Assembly (NCBI RefSeq): GCF_000014345.1
Contig: NC_009879.1
Location: 697,501-761,500, forward strand
DNA: 64,000 nucleotides
From: Rickettsia canadensis str. McKiel
GTDB lineage: Bacteria > Pseudomonadota > Alphaproteobacteria > Rickettsiales > Rickettsiaceae
Direction of reading: 5' to 3'
The translations under genes and the position numbers were made by a program. Under the pieces are notes generated by a model that saw only the letters and a list, made by a program, of their open reading frames with translations, had not been told where the DNA came from and ran no database searches. Of the stretch, positions 1 through 10,285 are shown piece by piece. Position 1 is the stretch's first letter, and each line of letters opens with the position of its first letter.

Positions 1-1
1 A

Positions 2-1165
2 CTCTACCCGCCTTTAAGTAATTTGAGCGGTCACCCGGGAGCAGCAGTCGATATGGCTATTTTCAGCTTACATTTAACGGGTCTTTCATCAATCCTCGGA
101 TCAATTAACTTAATCGTTACTATCTTTAATATGAGAGCACCAGGAATGGGGTTGTTTAAAATGCCATTATTTGTTTGGTCTATTTTAGTAACTGCATTCC
201 TCATAATTCTAGCAATGCCGGTACTTGGTGGAGCTATCACTATGCTACTTACCGATCGTAACTTTGGCACTACTTTCTTTAAACCTGAAGGCGGCGGTGA
301 TCCGGTATTATTTCAGCATTTATTTTGGTTTTTCGGTCATCCTGAAGTATATATAGTAATACTTCCGGGTTTTGGTATAGTAAGTCAGATTATCTCAACT
401 TTTTCACGCAAACCTATATTCGGTTATCAAGGTATGGTTGGAGCTATGGTGATAATAGGCTTTGTCGGGTTTATTGTATGGGCTCACCATATGTTTACAG
501 TTGGGCTTTCTTATAATGCACTTAGATATTTCACTGCCGGAACAATGATTATAGCAGTGCCGACAGGTATCAAAATATTTAGCTGGATAGCAACTATGTG
601 GGGTGGTTCTATTACGTTCCTAACACCTATGCTATTTTCAATAGGATTTATCATATTATTCACGATCGGCGGTGTAACCGGCATAATTCTATCAAATTCA
701 GCACTTGATAGAGTACTGCATGATACATATTACGTTGTTGCACATTTCCATTATACGATGTCGCTCGGTGCTTTATTTACAGCATTTGCAGGATTTTATT
801 ATTGGTTTGGTAAAATGTCAGGCAAACAATATCCAGAAGTTTTAGGTAAAATTCATTTTTGGATTACCTTTATAGGCGTTAATTTAACTTTCTTCCCACA
901 GCATTTCTTAGGTCTTGCGGGCATGCCAAGAAGAATACCGGATTACCCTAAGGCTTTCACCGGCTGGAATATGGTTTCATCGATAGGAGCAGGTATCTCT
1001 ATGTTAGCTGCTCTTTATTTTGTATTTATCGTTTTTTATACTTTAAAATACGGCAAAGATTGTCCAACCAATCCTTGGGGTGACGGTGCTGATACGCTTG
1101 AGTGGACACTTACCTCTCCACCGCCATTTCATACATTTGAAACACCACCATGTATTGAAGAGTAA
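2..1165 (+). CDS. coxA: Cytochrome c oxidase subunit I, C-terminal part (cut by window edge)
   Basis: This is the catalytic subunit of the aa3-type terminal oxidase in the inner membrane; it reduces O2 to water and pumps protons. The frame is open from base 2 with the residues [12 protein letters not shown], which are internal to the family, so the start lies off the left edge. Visible hallmarks are FFGHPEVY at 329-352 (CuB histidine at 338-340 and the tyrosine cross-linked to a CuB histidine), WAHHMFTVG near 480 (two more CuB histidines), and [10 protein letters not shown] near 733 (heme a3 and heme a histidines), followed by [10 protein letters not shown]. About ten hydrophobic membrane segments remain. 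The stop is at 1163-1165 and no other cox gene follows. The call is secure. Confidence 0.97.
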   Translation, partial: LYPPLSNLSGHPGAAVDMAIFSLHLTGLSSILGSINLIVTIFNMRAPGMGLFKMPLFVWSILVTAFLIILAMPVLGGAITMLLTDRNFGTTFFKPEGGGDPVLFQHLFWFFGHPEVYIVILPGFGIVSQIISTFSRKPIFGYQGMVGAMVIIGFVGFIVWAHHMFTVGLSYNALRYFTAGTMIIAVPTGIKIFSWIATMWGGSITFLTPMLFSIGFIILFTIGGVTGIILSNSALDRVLHDTYYVVAHFHYTMSLGALFTAFAGFYYWFGKMSGKQYPEVLGKIHFWITFIGVNLTFFPQHFLGLAGMPRRIPDYPKAFTGWNMVSSIGAGISMLAALYFVFIVFYTLKYGKDCPTNPWGDGADTLEWTLTSPPPFHTFETPPCIEE

Positions 1166-1205
1166 ATATAATTATAAATGTTATTTCTATGGAATATAAC
1201 AAAAG

Positions 1206-1358
1206 TAGGAATCCAGTAACCTCGAATATCATCCCACGAGCTTGTAGAGGGATCCAGTATTTTGTAATTTTTTTCTGGATACTGTGGTGGGGTCAACAAG
1301 CCACGGTATGATACAAAAAAGAGCTGGATCCCCGCCTAACGGCTGGGAAAAATGACAT
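1206..1358. repeat. Nested palindromic (RPE-like) repeats downstream of coxA
   Basis: An inner palindrome has a left arm around 1228-1260 (atcccacgag...gggatccag) and a right arm at 1275-1313 (ctggatactgtgg...ccacggtatgat). It is flanked by pieces of another element: aggaatccag at 1208-1217 and a right arm ending in aatgacat at 1358. It looks like one element inserted into another. It fills the space between coxA and the next gene. Confidence 0.7.
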
Positions 1359-1391
1359 AACTGATACAAAAGTAGTAAAACAATAATAAAA

Positions 1392-2129
1392 ATGCATAAA
1401 AAACAGATAATAGGTGTTACACCTGATTTAGTTCAAAATTGTGAAAAATATACTTATGCTGCTTTTCCATGGTATGCCTTGCGCAAAAACTATACCGATG
1501 CAATTATTGCAGCCGGCGGTGTACCGCTATTATTACCTTATCAAAGCGAAACTATAGATCAGCTTATAAACCTCGTTGACGGCGTTTTAATTCCAGGCGG
1601 TGATGAGGACATACATCCTAAATTTTATGAACTGGAATATGCTGACGATGTAGTAATTTCTAATGAAGAACGTGATAATTTTGAGATATTAGTTTTAAAG
1701 AAAGCATTGGAGAGAGATATTCCTGTTTTAGGTATATGTCGAGGTATGCAATTATTAAACGTTATTTTCAAGGGTACGCTTATTAAGCATATTCCTGATT
1801 ATATTGAAACTATAATTAACCATACCCAGCCTCCACCTAAAAATATAGTTTCACATGCAATTAATATAGAGGCAAATACTCAGCTTGCTAGGATAGCAAA
1901 TAATAATCTAAGAACAATGGTTAATTCGACCCATCACCAGGCTGTTAAACAGCTTGGTAACGATCTTATCATATCTGCAAAAGCAGAAGACGGAATAATT
2001 GAAGCCATTGAATCAACAAAACATAAATTTGTTATAGGTGTTCAGTGGCATCCTGAATATTTTAATGATAATAGAGTAGATTTAGAATTATTTAAAGAGC
2101 TAGTAAAAGCTAGTAAATGTTACCAATAG
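1392..2129 (+). CDS. Class I glutamine amidotransferase-like hydrolase (peptidase C26 / PuuD-like)
   Basis: The 245-residue protein has the full class I glutamine amidotransferase fold of the gamma-glutamyl-gamma-aminobutyrate hydrolase family. The oxyanion and substrate segment is PGGDEDIHP (68-76), the nucleophile elbow is GICRGMQ with Cys116, and the His/Glu pair is in VQWHPE (His220, Glu222). The family cleaves gamma-glutamyl amide bonds in the cytoplasm. No polyamine catabolic genes lie nearby, so the physiological substrate here cannot be inferred. The ATG start gives the usual family N-terminus (KQIIGVTPD). All catalytic residues are present, so the enzyme is probably active. Confidence 0.9.
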   Translation: MHKKQIIGVTPDLVQNCEKYTYAAFPWYALRKNYTDAIIAAGGVPLLLPYQSETIDQLINLVDGVLIPGGDEDIHPKFYELEYADDVVISNEERDNFEILVLKKALERDIPVLGICRGMQLLNVIFKGTLIKHIPDYIETIINHTQPPPKNIVSHAINIEANTQLARIANNNLRTMVNSTHHQAVKQLGNDLIISAKAEDGIIEAIESTKHKFVIGVQWHPEYFNDNRVDLELFKELVKASKCYQ

Positions 2130-2154
2130 CAAATTACTTATGTAATACGCTATG
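2125..2154. repeat. Short palindrome, copy 1
   Basis: AATAGCAAATTAC, a short TTAT loop, then GTAATACGCTAT form an imperfect hairpin that overlaps the stop codon of the upstream gene. A close relative occurs at 31533-31565, also downstream of an intact gene. No T-run follows, so it is not a classical intrinsic terminator. Confidence 0.45.
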
Positions 2155-2218
2155 CGTGTTAAATAAATATTAGTTTTCAATATTATCAGATGAAAATATT
2201 ACAAACGGTTTATTATAC

Positions 2219-2471
2219 ATATCCAAGCGGCCAACAACATACGAAATTTTTATAGCTTGCACATACAAATGTAGAACCTATAACATTATCTCCTAGTTGA
2301 TACTGACCATAAATTACAGGTCTACATTGTTCTTGTCAAGCAATTGAATATTTTGTGTTTCAGCTACCAATAGTTTTAACCAATTGTTGTATTACCAAAT
2401 CTTCTTGTTGTACTACCTATATATTATCACAATATATGGGAGTTTAAATTATTAGCATAAGCTCCTGACAT
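2219..2471 (-). pseudogene. Decayed small protein gene, unknown
   Basis: On the minus strand an ATG at 2471 opens MSGAYANNLNSHIL and then hits stops. In a neighbouring frame the sequence reads VVQQEDLVIQQLVKTIGS and, after two stops, PVIYGQYQLGDNVIGSTF followed by VCASYKNFVCCW. The long readable stretches broken by stops point to a recently lost gene of roughly 85 residues. I do not recognise the family. It accounts for most of the gap between 2130 and 2588. Confidence 0.45.
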
Positions 2472-2588
2472 TATAAGACTATAATTAAATTATATAATAA
2501 AAAAATATTATTTATTATATTACACTATCGTAAATAAGATTTATTTCGGACCTTTGATTTGCTATATTTACCGTAAAAAATATTATTT

Positions 2589-5375
2589 ATGGCTGCTAAT
2601 TATTCTTTTTTGGAAAGCTTTGCTAAATATATCATTGATAAATTAGGTAAAGGTAAAGAGGTTCAAATAATATTACCTAATAATTTTTCATGTTTAGAAT
2701 TAAAGAAGATTTTAATCGATAAATATAAAATCAAATTACCTGTCATTATTCCCTTTATTTCTATTATTTCAAAAAAAAATCTTGATGCGGATTATATATC
2801 TAAAATAGAAGAATTATTTATTTTATCCGAAATCATCACTGAATATAAAGAATTAACTTTTAATATTGAAGAATCACTAAAAGCTGCAAAAATTCTAAGA
2901 AAATTGTTTAATGATCTTATACTCAATAATATCGATATAAAATTAATTGAAGTCTATAATAATTCTAGCTATTGGCAAAAGATTTATAAATTTCTAGAAT
3001 ATTGCTTTTTGAGATGGCAAGAAGAAATATCGCCTATAATGAATTCAGACTCATTTTGTGACAGGTGTAAGGAGCGAAGCCTATATACTAATAGGCGCGA
3101 CGATGAGCAACGAAGTACCAAGTGGAGATCAATTCAATACAATCAAAAACAAACTAAAGCAGTTTATAAATTAAAGCTATTACATGAAGAAATAATAAAG
3201 ATAAAAAATGGTCATAAGCAGATAATACTCGCCGGAATATTTAAACCTGATCCCTTCTTAAAAAAATTTAAGGAAGAATTAAAAGATTATATAATTCATT
3301 ATAATCCAAGCTTAAGTGCAAGAGACTTCTTACATAACGTAGATGATAAGCAGGAATTTGTAGAAGATACGGAACGCAGAACCGCAGCATACACAAACGT
3401 ACATGAGGATTCGAGTACCGGATCGACACACAAATTACCCTTAGACAAAAATTATGCAAGAAGTCTAAATAATATATCTTATTTAGAACCTCATGATATC
3501 TATGAAGAAGCTAAACAAATAGCTTATATATGTAGCCGTAATAAAGATAAACGGATTGCAATCATTACAGATAATAATAAGCTTAAAAGAGTATATTGTA
3601 ATTTTTTAGATAAATATGAAGATCTACTAGGTCATGATTTAAGGCTTACTAATATCGGTGAATTACTCACTTCCATTATTAAAATATTATGTAATAATTT
3701 TGATCTAAAAACCTTATTTTTATTACTTAAAAATCCTTTAATTAATTGTCCTATGGTACAAAAATTAGAGTTAATGCTATCTAATAAAAACCGTTTTATA
3801 TCTTCACCGAAATATTTATTACAATTACAATTTGATAATGAGGATATAAGGGAATATTGCCGTAACTTAATAGATATTTTATTTACCAATACTCCATATA
3901 ATATACAAGATATTTTAGTAGCTGCTAAAGAAATAGCTGAAAAAATTTTGCCTACTATTTGGGGCAAAGAAGGAGGAACAGAATTACTTGAATTTTTAAC
4001 AAATTTAACTGCATATTGTAAATATATAAATCCAACAGATAAAAAAGATTTTCCTAAAATTTTCTCTTTTTTACTTTCTAATATCAGATATTACAAAAAT
4101 ACTGAAGCTGCTAATATAATTATCGGCTCGCCTACAGATTTAGTATTATGCGAATTCGACTTAATTATATTACCGCATTTTAATAATGAAAACTGGTCTC
4201 CTAATAAACAAGTTCACCCTTGGCTTCTTAACAAGAAAGCTTTGCAGATACTAAATATAGATTACGATGAAATCGATTCTAATCTATATTCAGATTACTT
4301 CAATTTATTTCTACAAAATAAACAAGTAATTATACTAAACGCTAAAAAATATGATAAAAAATTAACAACCACTTCTAATTTATTTTTGAAGCTACAGAAG
4401 GACTGTGTGTCATCCCACGACTCGATCGCAGGCTTCAGTAATTATATGGATACTGTGTTCAAACCACAGTATAACAATGAGTCTACAGCCCTCAACACCT
4501 TTTTTCCAACCACCTTATCAGTAACCGATATAGAAACATTAATACGAAACCCTTACGGTTTTTATGCTAAGAAAATTCTTGGATTACGTAAAAAAGATAA
4601 TATATGGGAAGAACCTAAAATATCGGACTTCGGTAATTTTATTCATAACGTTTTGGAGGAATATTCTAAAAATTATGACAAACAATATATGAATTTAAAT
4701 TTGCTTGATAAACAAAATGCTTTAATAAATATTGGTAATCATATTTTATATAGTACTATTTTACCTATATATACAAAAAAAGCTTGGCAAATAAAACTTG
4801 TAGCTTTCAGTAAAGCCTTTATTTTATTTGATATAGAACGCCGGAAAAATTGCAAAGAAATCTATTTTGAGATTAAAGGGGAATTACGACTAAATATTGC
4901 AGGTCAAGATATAAAAATAATCGGTATAGCTGACCGAATTGAAATAAGTAAATCAAACAATATAACTATACTTGATTATAAAACCGGCACTATTCCAACT
5001 AAAAAAGAAATAGAGCTTGGACTCTCACCTCAACTTATTATAGAAAGCTTAATGTTACTTGAAAACGGATTTACAGAATTTTATTCCTGCAAAAGCGGGA
5101 ACCCAGTTATAAATAAAGAAATCACTATTGCTTACGTAAAAATAACTAGTACCGATCCTTACATACAAACAACGGAAATAGCTTTAAATATCAAAACTTT
5201 AAATAGACATAAAGCAGGATTAATAAAATTACTTGAACATTATATTACAAATAAATTTTTTTCTTATGATTTGAATTTATCAAAGTATAATGATTATTTA
5301 CATTTGAGCCGATGTAATACCGCGATTAAGTCACAGTATGACAAGCAAGATCCACTACTACAACCCAATTACTAA
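2589..5375 (+). CDS. addB: AddB-type double-strand break repair nuclease/helicase subunit with in-frame palindromic insertions
   Basis: AddB pairs with AddA to resect double-strand DNA ends for RecA-mediated repair. In 928 residues, the N-terminal and central parts are the divergent, inactive-helicase-like region. The C-terminal third has a RecB-family PD-(D/E)XK nuclease: [20 protein letters not shown], then [19 protein letters not shown] (catalytic Asp), ILDYKTGT (D-x-K) and PQLIIESLM. Repeat-derived peptides interrupt the frame at about residues 154-184, 253-294, 607-630 and 832-840, and the last ~20 residues look repeat-derived too. All keep the frame open and lie outside the nuclease motifs. 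The 3' end overlaps the convergent LD-carboxypeptidase gene by 18 bases. AddA is not in the window. Confidence 0.85.
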   Translation: MAANYSFLESFAKYIIDKLGKGKEVQIILPNNFSCLELKKILIDKYKIKLPVIIPFISIISKKNLDADYISKIEELFILSEIITEYKELTFNIEESLKAAKILRKLFNDLILNNIDIKLIEVYNNSSYWQKIYKFLEYCFLRWQEEISPIMNSDSFCDRCKERSLYTNRRDDEQRSTKWRSIQYNQKQTKAVYKLKLLHEEIIKIKNGHKQIILAGIFKPDPFLKKFKEELKDYIIHYNPSLSARDFLHNVDDKQEFVEDTERRTAAYTNVHEDSSTGSTHKLPLDKNYARSLNNISYLEPHDIYEEAKQIAYICSRNKDKRIAIITDNNKLKRVYCNFLDKYEDLLGHDLRLTNIGELLTSIIKILCNNFDLKTLFLLLKNPLINCPMVQKLELMLSNKNRFISSPKYLLQLQFDNEDIREYCRNLIDILFTNTPYNIQDILVAAKEIAEKILPTIWGKEGGTELLEFLTNLTAYCKYINPTDKKDFPKIFSFLLSNIRYYKNTEAANIIIGSPTDLVLCEFDLIILPHFNNENWSPNKQVHPWLLNKKALQILNIDYDEIDSNLYSDYFNLFLQNKQVIILNAKKYDKKLTTTSNLFLKLQKDCVSSHDSIAGFSNYMDTVFKPQYNNESTALNTFFPTTLSVTDIETLIRNPYGFYAKKILGLRKKDNIWEEPKISDFGNFIHNVLEEYSKNYDKQYMNLNLLDKQNALINIGNHILYSTILPIYTKKAWQIKLVAFSKAFILFDIERRKNCKEIYFEIKGELRLNIAGQDIKIIGIADRIEISKSNNITILDYKTGTIPTKKEIELGLSPQLIIESLMLLENGFTEFYSCKSGNPVINKEITIAYVKITSTDPYIQTTEIALNIKTLNRHKAGLIKLLEHYITNKFFSYDLNLSKYNDYLHLSRCNTAIKSQYDKQDPLLQPNY
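3048..3139 (+). repeat. In-frame palindromic-element insertion 1 in addB
   Basis: Codes for a Cys/Arg-rich peptide ([20 protein letters not shown]...) whose composition differs sharply from the surrounding Ile/Lys/Asn-rich AddB sequence. The GC-rich stretch ggcgcgacgatgagc also stands out. This repeat family is not seen elsewhere in the window. Confidence 0.65.
3346..3470 (+). repeat. In-frame RPE insertion 2 in addB
   Basis: Codes for a peptide containing [20 protein letters not shown] and then [13 protein letters not shown]. The same peptide family ([20 protein letters not shown]) occurs in the BON lipoprotein gene at 16047-16172. Two unrelated proteins sharing one insert shows that the insert is mobile; RPEs of this in-frame type are known from Rickettsia. 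Confidence 0.85.
4408..4476 (+). repeat. In-frame palindromic insertion 3 in addB
   Basis: The DNA tgtcatcccacgactcgatc is the left arm and ccacagtataaca the right arm of the same family seen between genes at 18548-18642 and 11991-12067. Here it is translated within AddB as [20 protein letters not shown]. It sits just before the nuclease domain. Confidence 0.8.
5082..5108 (+). repeat. Half palindromic element in the addB nuclease region
   Basis: attcctgcaaaagcgggaac is one arm of the widespread attcctgcgaaagcgggaatccag element. It is read in frame as SCKSGNPV between the PQLIIESLM motif and the C-terminus. A second partial element (taccgcgattaagtcacagt, about 5316-5345) appears to form the end of the protein. 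Confidence 0.6.
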
Positions 5376-6305
5376 CTTAAATCCTTTATTTTTAATAATC
5401 TTACTATCTGTATTATAAATAATCGGATCATTAATTTTGTCATGACCGAATCTATTTGTTTTAAATACTGGAATATTTAAACTATCTGCAAAATTACGAA
5501 GTACTAACATTGTACCTTCAGAATCTTTATCAAATGAACCAAATATTATGGCCTTAACATCCTCAAGCAATCCTGCTTGCTTTAAGTGCAAAAGATCACG
5601 ATCTAATCTAAAAGCAACTACATTCACATCTTCTAAGAAAAGAATTTTGCCCCTAGTTTTTATCTGCCAATTTGTACCTATACTAGTTTGCAGCATAGTT
5701 AAGTTACCGCCTGTTAGTTTGCCGTTAACAAGATTACTCGATTTTGCTATCTTGTTAAGAGGCACTAAATTATCTATAGTAACCTGCTTTACTTTACCTT
5801 GCAATATTTCAGCAATCTTGGTAAAATTACTTTGATCTTTATCAGGTTTTAATAAATCGGCTATATTACTACCATGAATAGTGTGCCATCCCCATTCTTG
5901 CGATAAAAAAATATGTAAAGCCGTTATATCACTATACCCTATAAAGAACTTTTCTTTAAGTGGCTTTGAGAGTTTTTGTAAGTATGGAATTAACCTAGCC
6001 GAGCCATAACCTCCACGTAAACCCCATACTGCATTATCGGACTCATCAAATAATGCATCTTGTAAACAATTAAATCTTACCTCATCACTACTTGCAAGAA
6101 ACGGTAACTTAATTTTGGTAAAACATTTAGAAAAAATCTGTAAATTTAGTCCATTAATATTTTTTAAATCGGACAAGGTTTTATTATCAGCACCTGAAGC
6201 AGGAGCAACAACGGTAATAGGGATATTTTTTAGAATATTAGCAGCAGAAAAAGCTGAAATTGAAAATAATAATATTATTAGTAGAGATAAATTTTTAAGA
6301 ATCAT
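5358..6305 (-). CDS. LD-carboxypeptidase, S66 family, with signal peptide
   Basis: The enzyme removes the terminal D-alanine from muropeptide tetrapeptides or related L,D bonds. Family marks are VAPASG (33-38), [15 protein letters not shown] (95-109), the nucleophile in GYSDIT (Ser125), then Glu215 in FLEDVN and His288 in RFGHDK, together a complete S66 Ser-Glu-His triad. Residues 1-22 ([18 protein letters not shown]) form a signal peptide, whereas the classical recycling LdcA is cytoplasmic. This copy should therefore act in the periplasm. Length 315 is normal. Its 3' end overlaps addB by 18 bases, tail to tail. Confidence 0.9.
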   Translation of the reverse strand: MILKNLSLLIILLFSISAFSAANILKNIPITVVAPASGADNKTLSDLKNINGLNLQIFSKCFTKIKLPFLASSDEVRFNCLQDALFDESDNAVWGLRGGYGSARLIPYLQKLSKPLKEKFFIGYSDITALHIFLSQEWGWHTIHGSNIADLLKPDKDQSNFTKIAEILQGKVKQVTIDNLVPLNKIAKSSNLVNGKLTGGNLTMLQTSIGTNWQIKTRGKILFLEDVNVVAFRLDRDLLHLKQAGLLEDVKAIIFGSFDKDSEGTMLVLRNFADSLNIPVFKTNRFGHDKINDPIIYNTDSKIIKNKGFKLVIGL

Positions 6306-6390
6306 AGATAGGTATTTGCGTGTATTATTTTTTTCTTATGTAATTCCCCCCGCGGAAGGGCTTTGTTGCATGGATCATAAAGTATAATCA

Positions 6391-6480
6391 GTGTCATACT
6401 GTACCCCTCTCCACGGTATCCAAAAAAGCAACTTATTATACTAATCAATTTAGTAACTGAATCCTGTGATCAAGTCATAG
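6391..6480. repeat. Palindromic element upstream of the LD-carboxypeptidase gene
   Basis: The left part is gtgtcatactgtacccctct and the right part gaatcctgtgatcaagtcat. This is a degenerate copy of the tgtcat...ggatcccgcgatcaagtc family in reverse order. A fragment tttgttgcatggatca just before it recurs near other elements in the window. Confidence 0.5.
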
Positions 6481-6597
6481 AAATAATAATTTAAAAATTG
6501 ATTAGCTATTATAATTAAAATCAAATAAATGCGCAACATTAGCAATTTTCATTTCTTCTTCATGAATTTGATATCACTATAAGTTTTTTAAGAGTTA

Positions 6598-7660
6598 TTA
6601 TTTAAAACCAAAGATTATTACATTTGCTTTTTGAGCAATTTCTTGTACAACTTTGAAACTTACTTGTTTTTCACAGAACATATGTACTAATACTAACCTA
6701 ATTCTTTTTGGATATTTACATTCTGTAGGTAATAAGTCGTTATAAAATTCCAATACTTCAAATTCTTATTCTTTAAATAGTTTTATAAAGTCTCCAACAT
6801 TATACGCGTCACTATTAGTAAGCGTCACTTCAGATTCTAGTGGTTTTGATGTAACTTCTATATCCGACTCAGCATCATACTCTAAATCTTAATGATTTTC
6901 TTCATTCAATTTACCTTCAATTTTATCTGCATCTTGTACACTTAGTTCTATTTTATTCTTGAAAAAGACATATGTTATACCATATTTTTCTAAAAACTCT
7001 TTAGTTGGAATATTTTCTCATGTTTTTTAAGGACAGTACCCACACATCCATCAACATTAATACTTAATTAATTAGCAAAATGCATAAATGCTACTACACA
7101 ATCAAGATTTAATTGAGAAAATATTGTTTGAATCTAGAAGTAACATCACTTATTGCACTAGAATGTTGTGTTTCACTTAAAGCTTTTTCACTAATTCAAC
7201 TTGATTTGAACTCAATTTCTCTCAATTATAAAAACTATTAATGTCCTTAAGCAAATCAGTACTAGGAGCAATTTTTGACCAAAACTCCTTATATGTTATA
7301 TTATATTTTTTAAATAATTTTCACTCGATATACCATACCACTGAGTAGGATAATTTCCCATATCTTGAAGAGTAATACACATCTATATTAAATACCTAGC
7401 GTACTAGCAGTATTCATAAATGATACTACACCATCCAAATTTAATTTGGAGAAATAATTTTTAAATGCAGTAGTTACATCATTTACTTCAATACTAAGTT
7501 TTGCTTCTGCTCAAGCCTTGTCGACTAATTCTTCTTGACTGGCGCTTGTTGGGGGTTTGGTTGTTATAGTAATATTACTCTTAATAGTAGCCTCAAGTAT
7601 ATTTTTGAGTATCTAAGGGATTACAAATATGTTTTTTATAATGACTTTCTAATTTTTCAT
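6598..7660 (-). pseudogene. Decayed gene with an internal duplication, unknown function
   Basis: On the minus strand a strong ribosome-binding site AGGAGG (7668-7673) precedes an ATG at 7660, but the frame is broken repeatedly. Readable pieces are QEELVDKA, NDVTTAFKNYFSKLNLDGVV and SFMNTASTLGI, then a second version SDVTSRFKQYF, LDCVVAFMHFA. It continues with PTKEFLEKYGITYVFFKNK and ends with RIRLVLVHMFCEKQVSFKVV, stop near 6598. The original protein therefore had two similar modules of about 100 residues and an acidic region. I do not recognise the family. It fills the 1.4 kb between the LD-carboxypeptidase and slt genes. Confidence 0.65.
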
Positions 7661-7729
7661 AATTTTTCCTCCTGAATTTATATTTTCAATTATTTCCATA
7701 TTATATTACTATATGTCAAAATATAAAAA

Positions 7730-9685
7730 TTAACTTTTTGATATACTGCAAGCATGTAAGTCACGTTTAAAATATAAATTATTATTTTTATTCAAGATAA
7801 TTCGGTAAATTTGGACATTTTCAAGTACTCTTTGAACGTAATCTCTTGTTTCTTGATAAGGTATCAGTTCTATCCAGTCAATAACTTTTCTTGTATCCTT
7901 TATATCCCTTGGATCGCCGAACATATCTATCCATTTTACTACATTATGAATTCCGGCATTGTAAGAAGCAATAGATAGAATATAAGAACCTTTATGACCA
8001 TCTAATAATTTTTTGAAATAATGCGAGCCAAGTTTAATATTATATAACGGATTTCTAGTTAAATCTTCCACATTACATTTAACATTTATGGATCGTGCAG
8101 TATCACAAGCAGTACCTTTAATAAGTTGCATGAGACCCATAGCATTTGCATAACTTACTGCTTTATGATCAAAAACCGATTCCTGTCTAATTATTCCATA
8201 AGTTAAATGAGGTGGGATAGGTAAACCTGCTAGATTATACGGAGTTGGAAAAGCACAATCCAGAATAAAAGTATTATTTTGGGCAGCAATTTTTGCCACC
8301 TCAACCATATAATTAGTATTATTATTTACTTTAATAATATTTGCAATTATTTGCACTTCTGCAGGATTTTTAGTATTTTTAATCGCTGCTTTGGAATATA
8401 TCATGGCTAAGTAGTTTTTATTATATTTAACCAGTAACCTTATTGCTTGAATAATTTCTTTATTTTCTATAGTTTTCCTTTCTTCAGAAGTTATTACAGG
8501 AATATGAGGCAAAACTAGCTTTGTCCTATTTAATTCAATATTTGCTACCTGCCCGTAAAAGGTAAAAGAATATTTGGCTGCCTGCTCGTAAAATTTTCTA
8601 GCCATTTGCTTATCGCCTTTTGCTTCATAAGTGCGACCGAGCCAATAAAACCCACGTGCCAAACTAATCGGAGTCTTAACAACTTTAATAAACTTATTAA
8701 AATGTACTAATGCCTGATCAGTCTTTTTTAAAAAACTTAAAGAAAGCCAGCCAGCAAGCCACGCCTGTTCTCTTATGGTTTTAGGACAAGTAGCAAAAGG
8801 AAGCGTTGCTATTTTATAGCTACCTGCAAAATCTTTATAATCGATAAATTTACGAGCATAATAAGATTGAATACGGCACCATTTAGCAAAATGTTTACGG
8901 TTATTTTTGGCTTTTTTAAACAAAGTCATCAATTCCTTTGTAGGCTTTTGCATTTTTTTAGAATCTAAATAACGATATAACAAGCCGGAAGTATAGTATT
9001 TTTCAGGAACGCTTCTAAAAAATTGTTCAGCATTTGGTGATTTATTAATAATTGCAATTTGTGCTTTAAAAGAATTACGATAACCTTGATCTACATATTT
9101 TAGGGATTGCTCAGCAGACCTAATATCATTTTTCCATAAATGTTCTTCTATTCGTTCTAAATGATCATTCACAGTTAAATATTTATGCCACTTATTATAA
9201 TATGCATTTTCTTCTTCAGGAGTAAAATTGGCATATACCCAAACTTCCTTAATAATAGGTAATAATATTTTCTGATCTTTGATTAAACTACTTGCAGCAA
9301 TTGCATAAAATTTATAACCTTTACCAGTAAGAGGCGGATGTTTACTAAACCAATCAAAAATTACTTTTTTATTCGTACTATTATTTAAATATTCTTCCGC
9401 CCTTTCTTGAAGCAGCTTACTTTGAGGCCAATCCGGATTATCACATAAAAATTTTATTACCTGTTCAAAACTATTATCTGAATATTTATTATCTAAAAAT
9501 TTTTGCGAAAGCACAATTTTTGTTAAAGCTTTACTATTTACTTCTAAAGCTAAATCCTCGGCTTGTAACCAATTTTTTTGATCGATATAGGTAAAGATTT
9601 GTTTGATATTATCTACAGGATTGGAATTAGCATTTACATTTAAAGCTGCTAATAAGAATATAATAATTAATAATTTTATTTTCAT
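7730..9685 (-). CDS. slt: Soluble lytic murein transglycosylase
   Basis: This periplasmic enzyme cleaves the MurNAc-GlcNAc bond to give 1,6-anhydromuropeptides, the substrate for the AmpG route also present here. The 651-residue protein has a signal peptide (KIKLLIIIFLLAALNVNA), a long alpha-helical U-domain, and a C-terminal SLT domain. In that domain YGIIRQESVFDHKAVSYANA carries catalytic Glu502, followed by MGLMQL and SIASYNAG. Length and order match the Slt70 family. It is the last gene of a minus-strand run with dut, sppA and a TlpA-like gene, separated from dut by a palindromic element. Confidence 0.93.
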   Translation of the reverse strand: MKIKLLIIIFLLAALNVNANSNPVDNIKQIFTYIDQKNWLQAEDLALEVNSKALTKIVLSQKFLDNKYSDNSFEQVIKFLCDNPDWPQSKLLQERAEEYLNNSTNKKVIFDWFSKHPPLTGKGYKFYAIAASSLIKDQKILLPIIKEVWVYANFTPEEENAYYNKWHKYLTVNDHLERIEEHLWKNDIRSAEQSLKYVDQGYRNSFKAQIAIINKSPNAEQFFRSVPEKYYTSGLLYRYLDSKKMQKPTKELMTLFKKAKNNRKHFAKWCRIQSYYARKFIDYKDFAGSYKIATLPFATCPKTIREQAWLAGWLSLSFLKKTDQALVHFNKFIKVVKTPISLARGFYWLGRTYEAKGDKQMARKFYEQAAKYSFTFYGQVANIELNRTKLVLPHIPVITSEERKTIENKEIIQAIRLLVKYNKNYLAMIYSKAAIKNTKNPAEVQIIANIIKVNNNTNYMVEVAKIAAQNNTFILDCAFPTPYNLAGLPIPPHLTYGIIRQESVFDHKAVSYANAMGLMQLIKGTACDTARSINVKCNVEDLTRNPLYNIKLGSHYFKKLLDGHKGSYILSIASYNAGIHNVVKWIDMFGDPRDIKDTRKVIDWIELIPYQETRDYVQRVLENVQIYRIILNKNNNLYFKRDLHACSISKS

Positions 9686-9703
9686 AAAGATATAAGATTA
9701 TTA

Positions 9704-9826
9704 TGTCATTTCCGTGTAGGCGGGAATCCAGTAAACCATAAAAAACAAGTTTTTTATATGGTTATTTTTCAAGTATACACTATTTTATACTATTGATTCT
9801 GGATTAACACCTTCGCGAGAATGACA
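9704..9826. repeat. Palindromic element between slt and dut
   Basis: Left arm tgtcatttccgtgtaggcgg and right arm cttcgcgagaatgaca enclose an AT-rich interior of about 65 bases with no reading frame. It is an apparently empty version of the element that carries a GIY-YIG relic at 61867-62189. Confidence 0.75.
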
Positions 9827-9836
9827 TAAGAGCTAA

Positions 9837-10283
9837 CTAAACACCTGTAGAGCCGAAGCCGCCGCTACCGCGTACTGTTTCCTCAAGCGTATTACTTTCT
9901 TTCCATAATATACGTTCGTACTTGGAAATTATCATTTGAGCAATTCGCATGCCTTTTTCTATAATGAAATCTTCTTTACCGAGATTAATAAGAATAACTT
10001 TTATTTCGCCTCGATAATCGGAATCAATAGTACCCGGTGAATTGGCAACCGTAATACCGTGTTTAACGGCAAGACCTGAACGAGGTCTTATCTGTGCTTC
10101 AAACAAATCCGGCAATGCTATAGCAATACCAGTCGGGATTAGCTGTATTTCACCGATTTTTATAATTATAGGTTGTTTATTTGCGGCTATTAAATCCATC
10201 CCTGCACTATGCTCTGTAGCATATTTCGGCAAACTACCAAAAAAATTTTCTAGTTTCTGAATTTTAAATTGTGTTATAGTCAT
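9837..10283 (-). CDS. dut: dUTP pyrophosphatase
   Basis: Hydrolyses dUTP to dUMP and PPi, keeping uracil out of DNA and supplying dUMP. All five motifs of the trimeric dUTPase are visible in 148 residues: SAGMDL (26-31), [11 protein letters not shown] (67-77), [10 protein letters not shown] (84-93), RIAQMII (113-119) and the flexible C-terminal motif GSGGFGSTG (139-147). It starts two bases after the sppA stop, so the two genes are probably co-transcribed and translationally linked. Nothing unusual. Confidence 0.97.
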   Translation of the reverse strand: MTITQFKIQKLENFFGSLPKYATEHSAGMDLIAANKQPIIIKIGEIQLIPTGIAIALPDLFEAQIRPRSGLAVKHGITVANSPGTIDSDYRGEIKVILINLGKEDFIIEKGMRIAQMIISKYERILWKESNTLEETVRGSGGFGSTGV

Positions 10284-10285
10284 AG

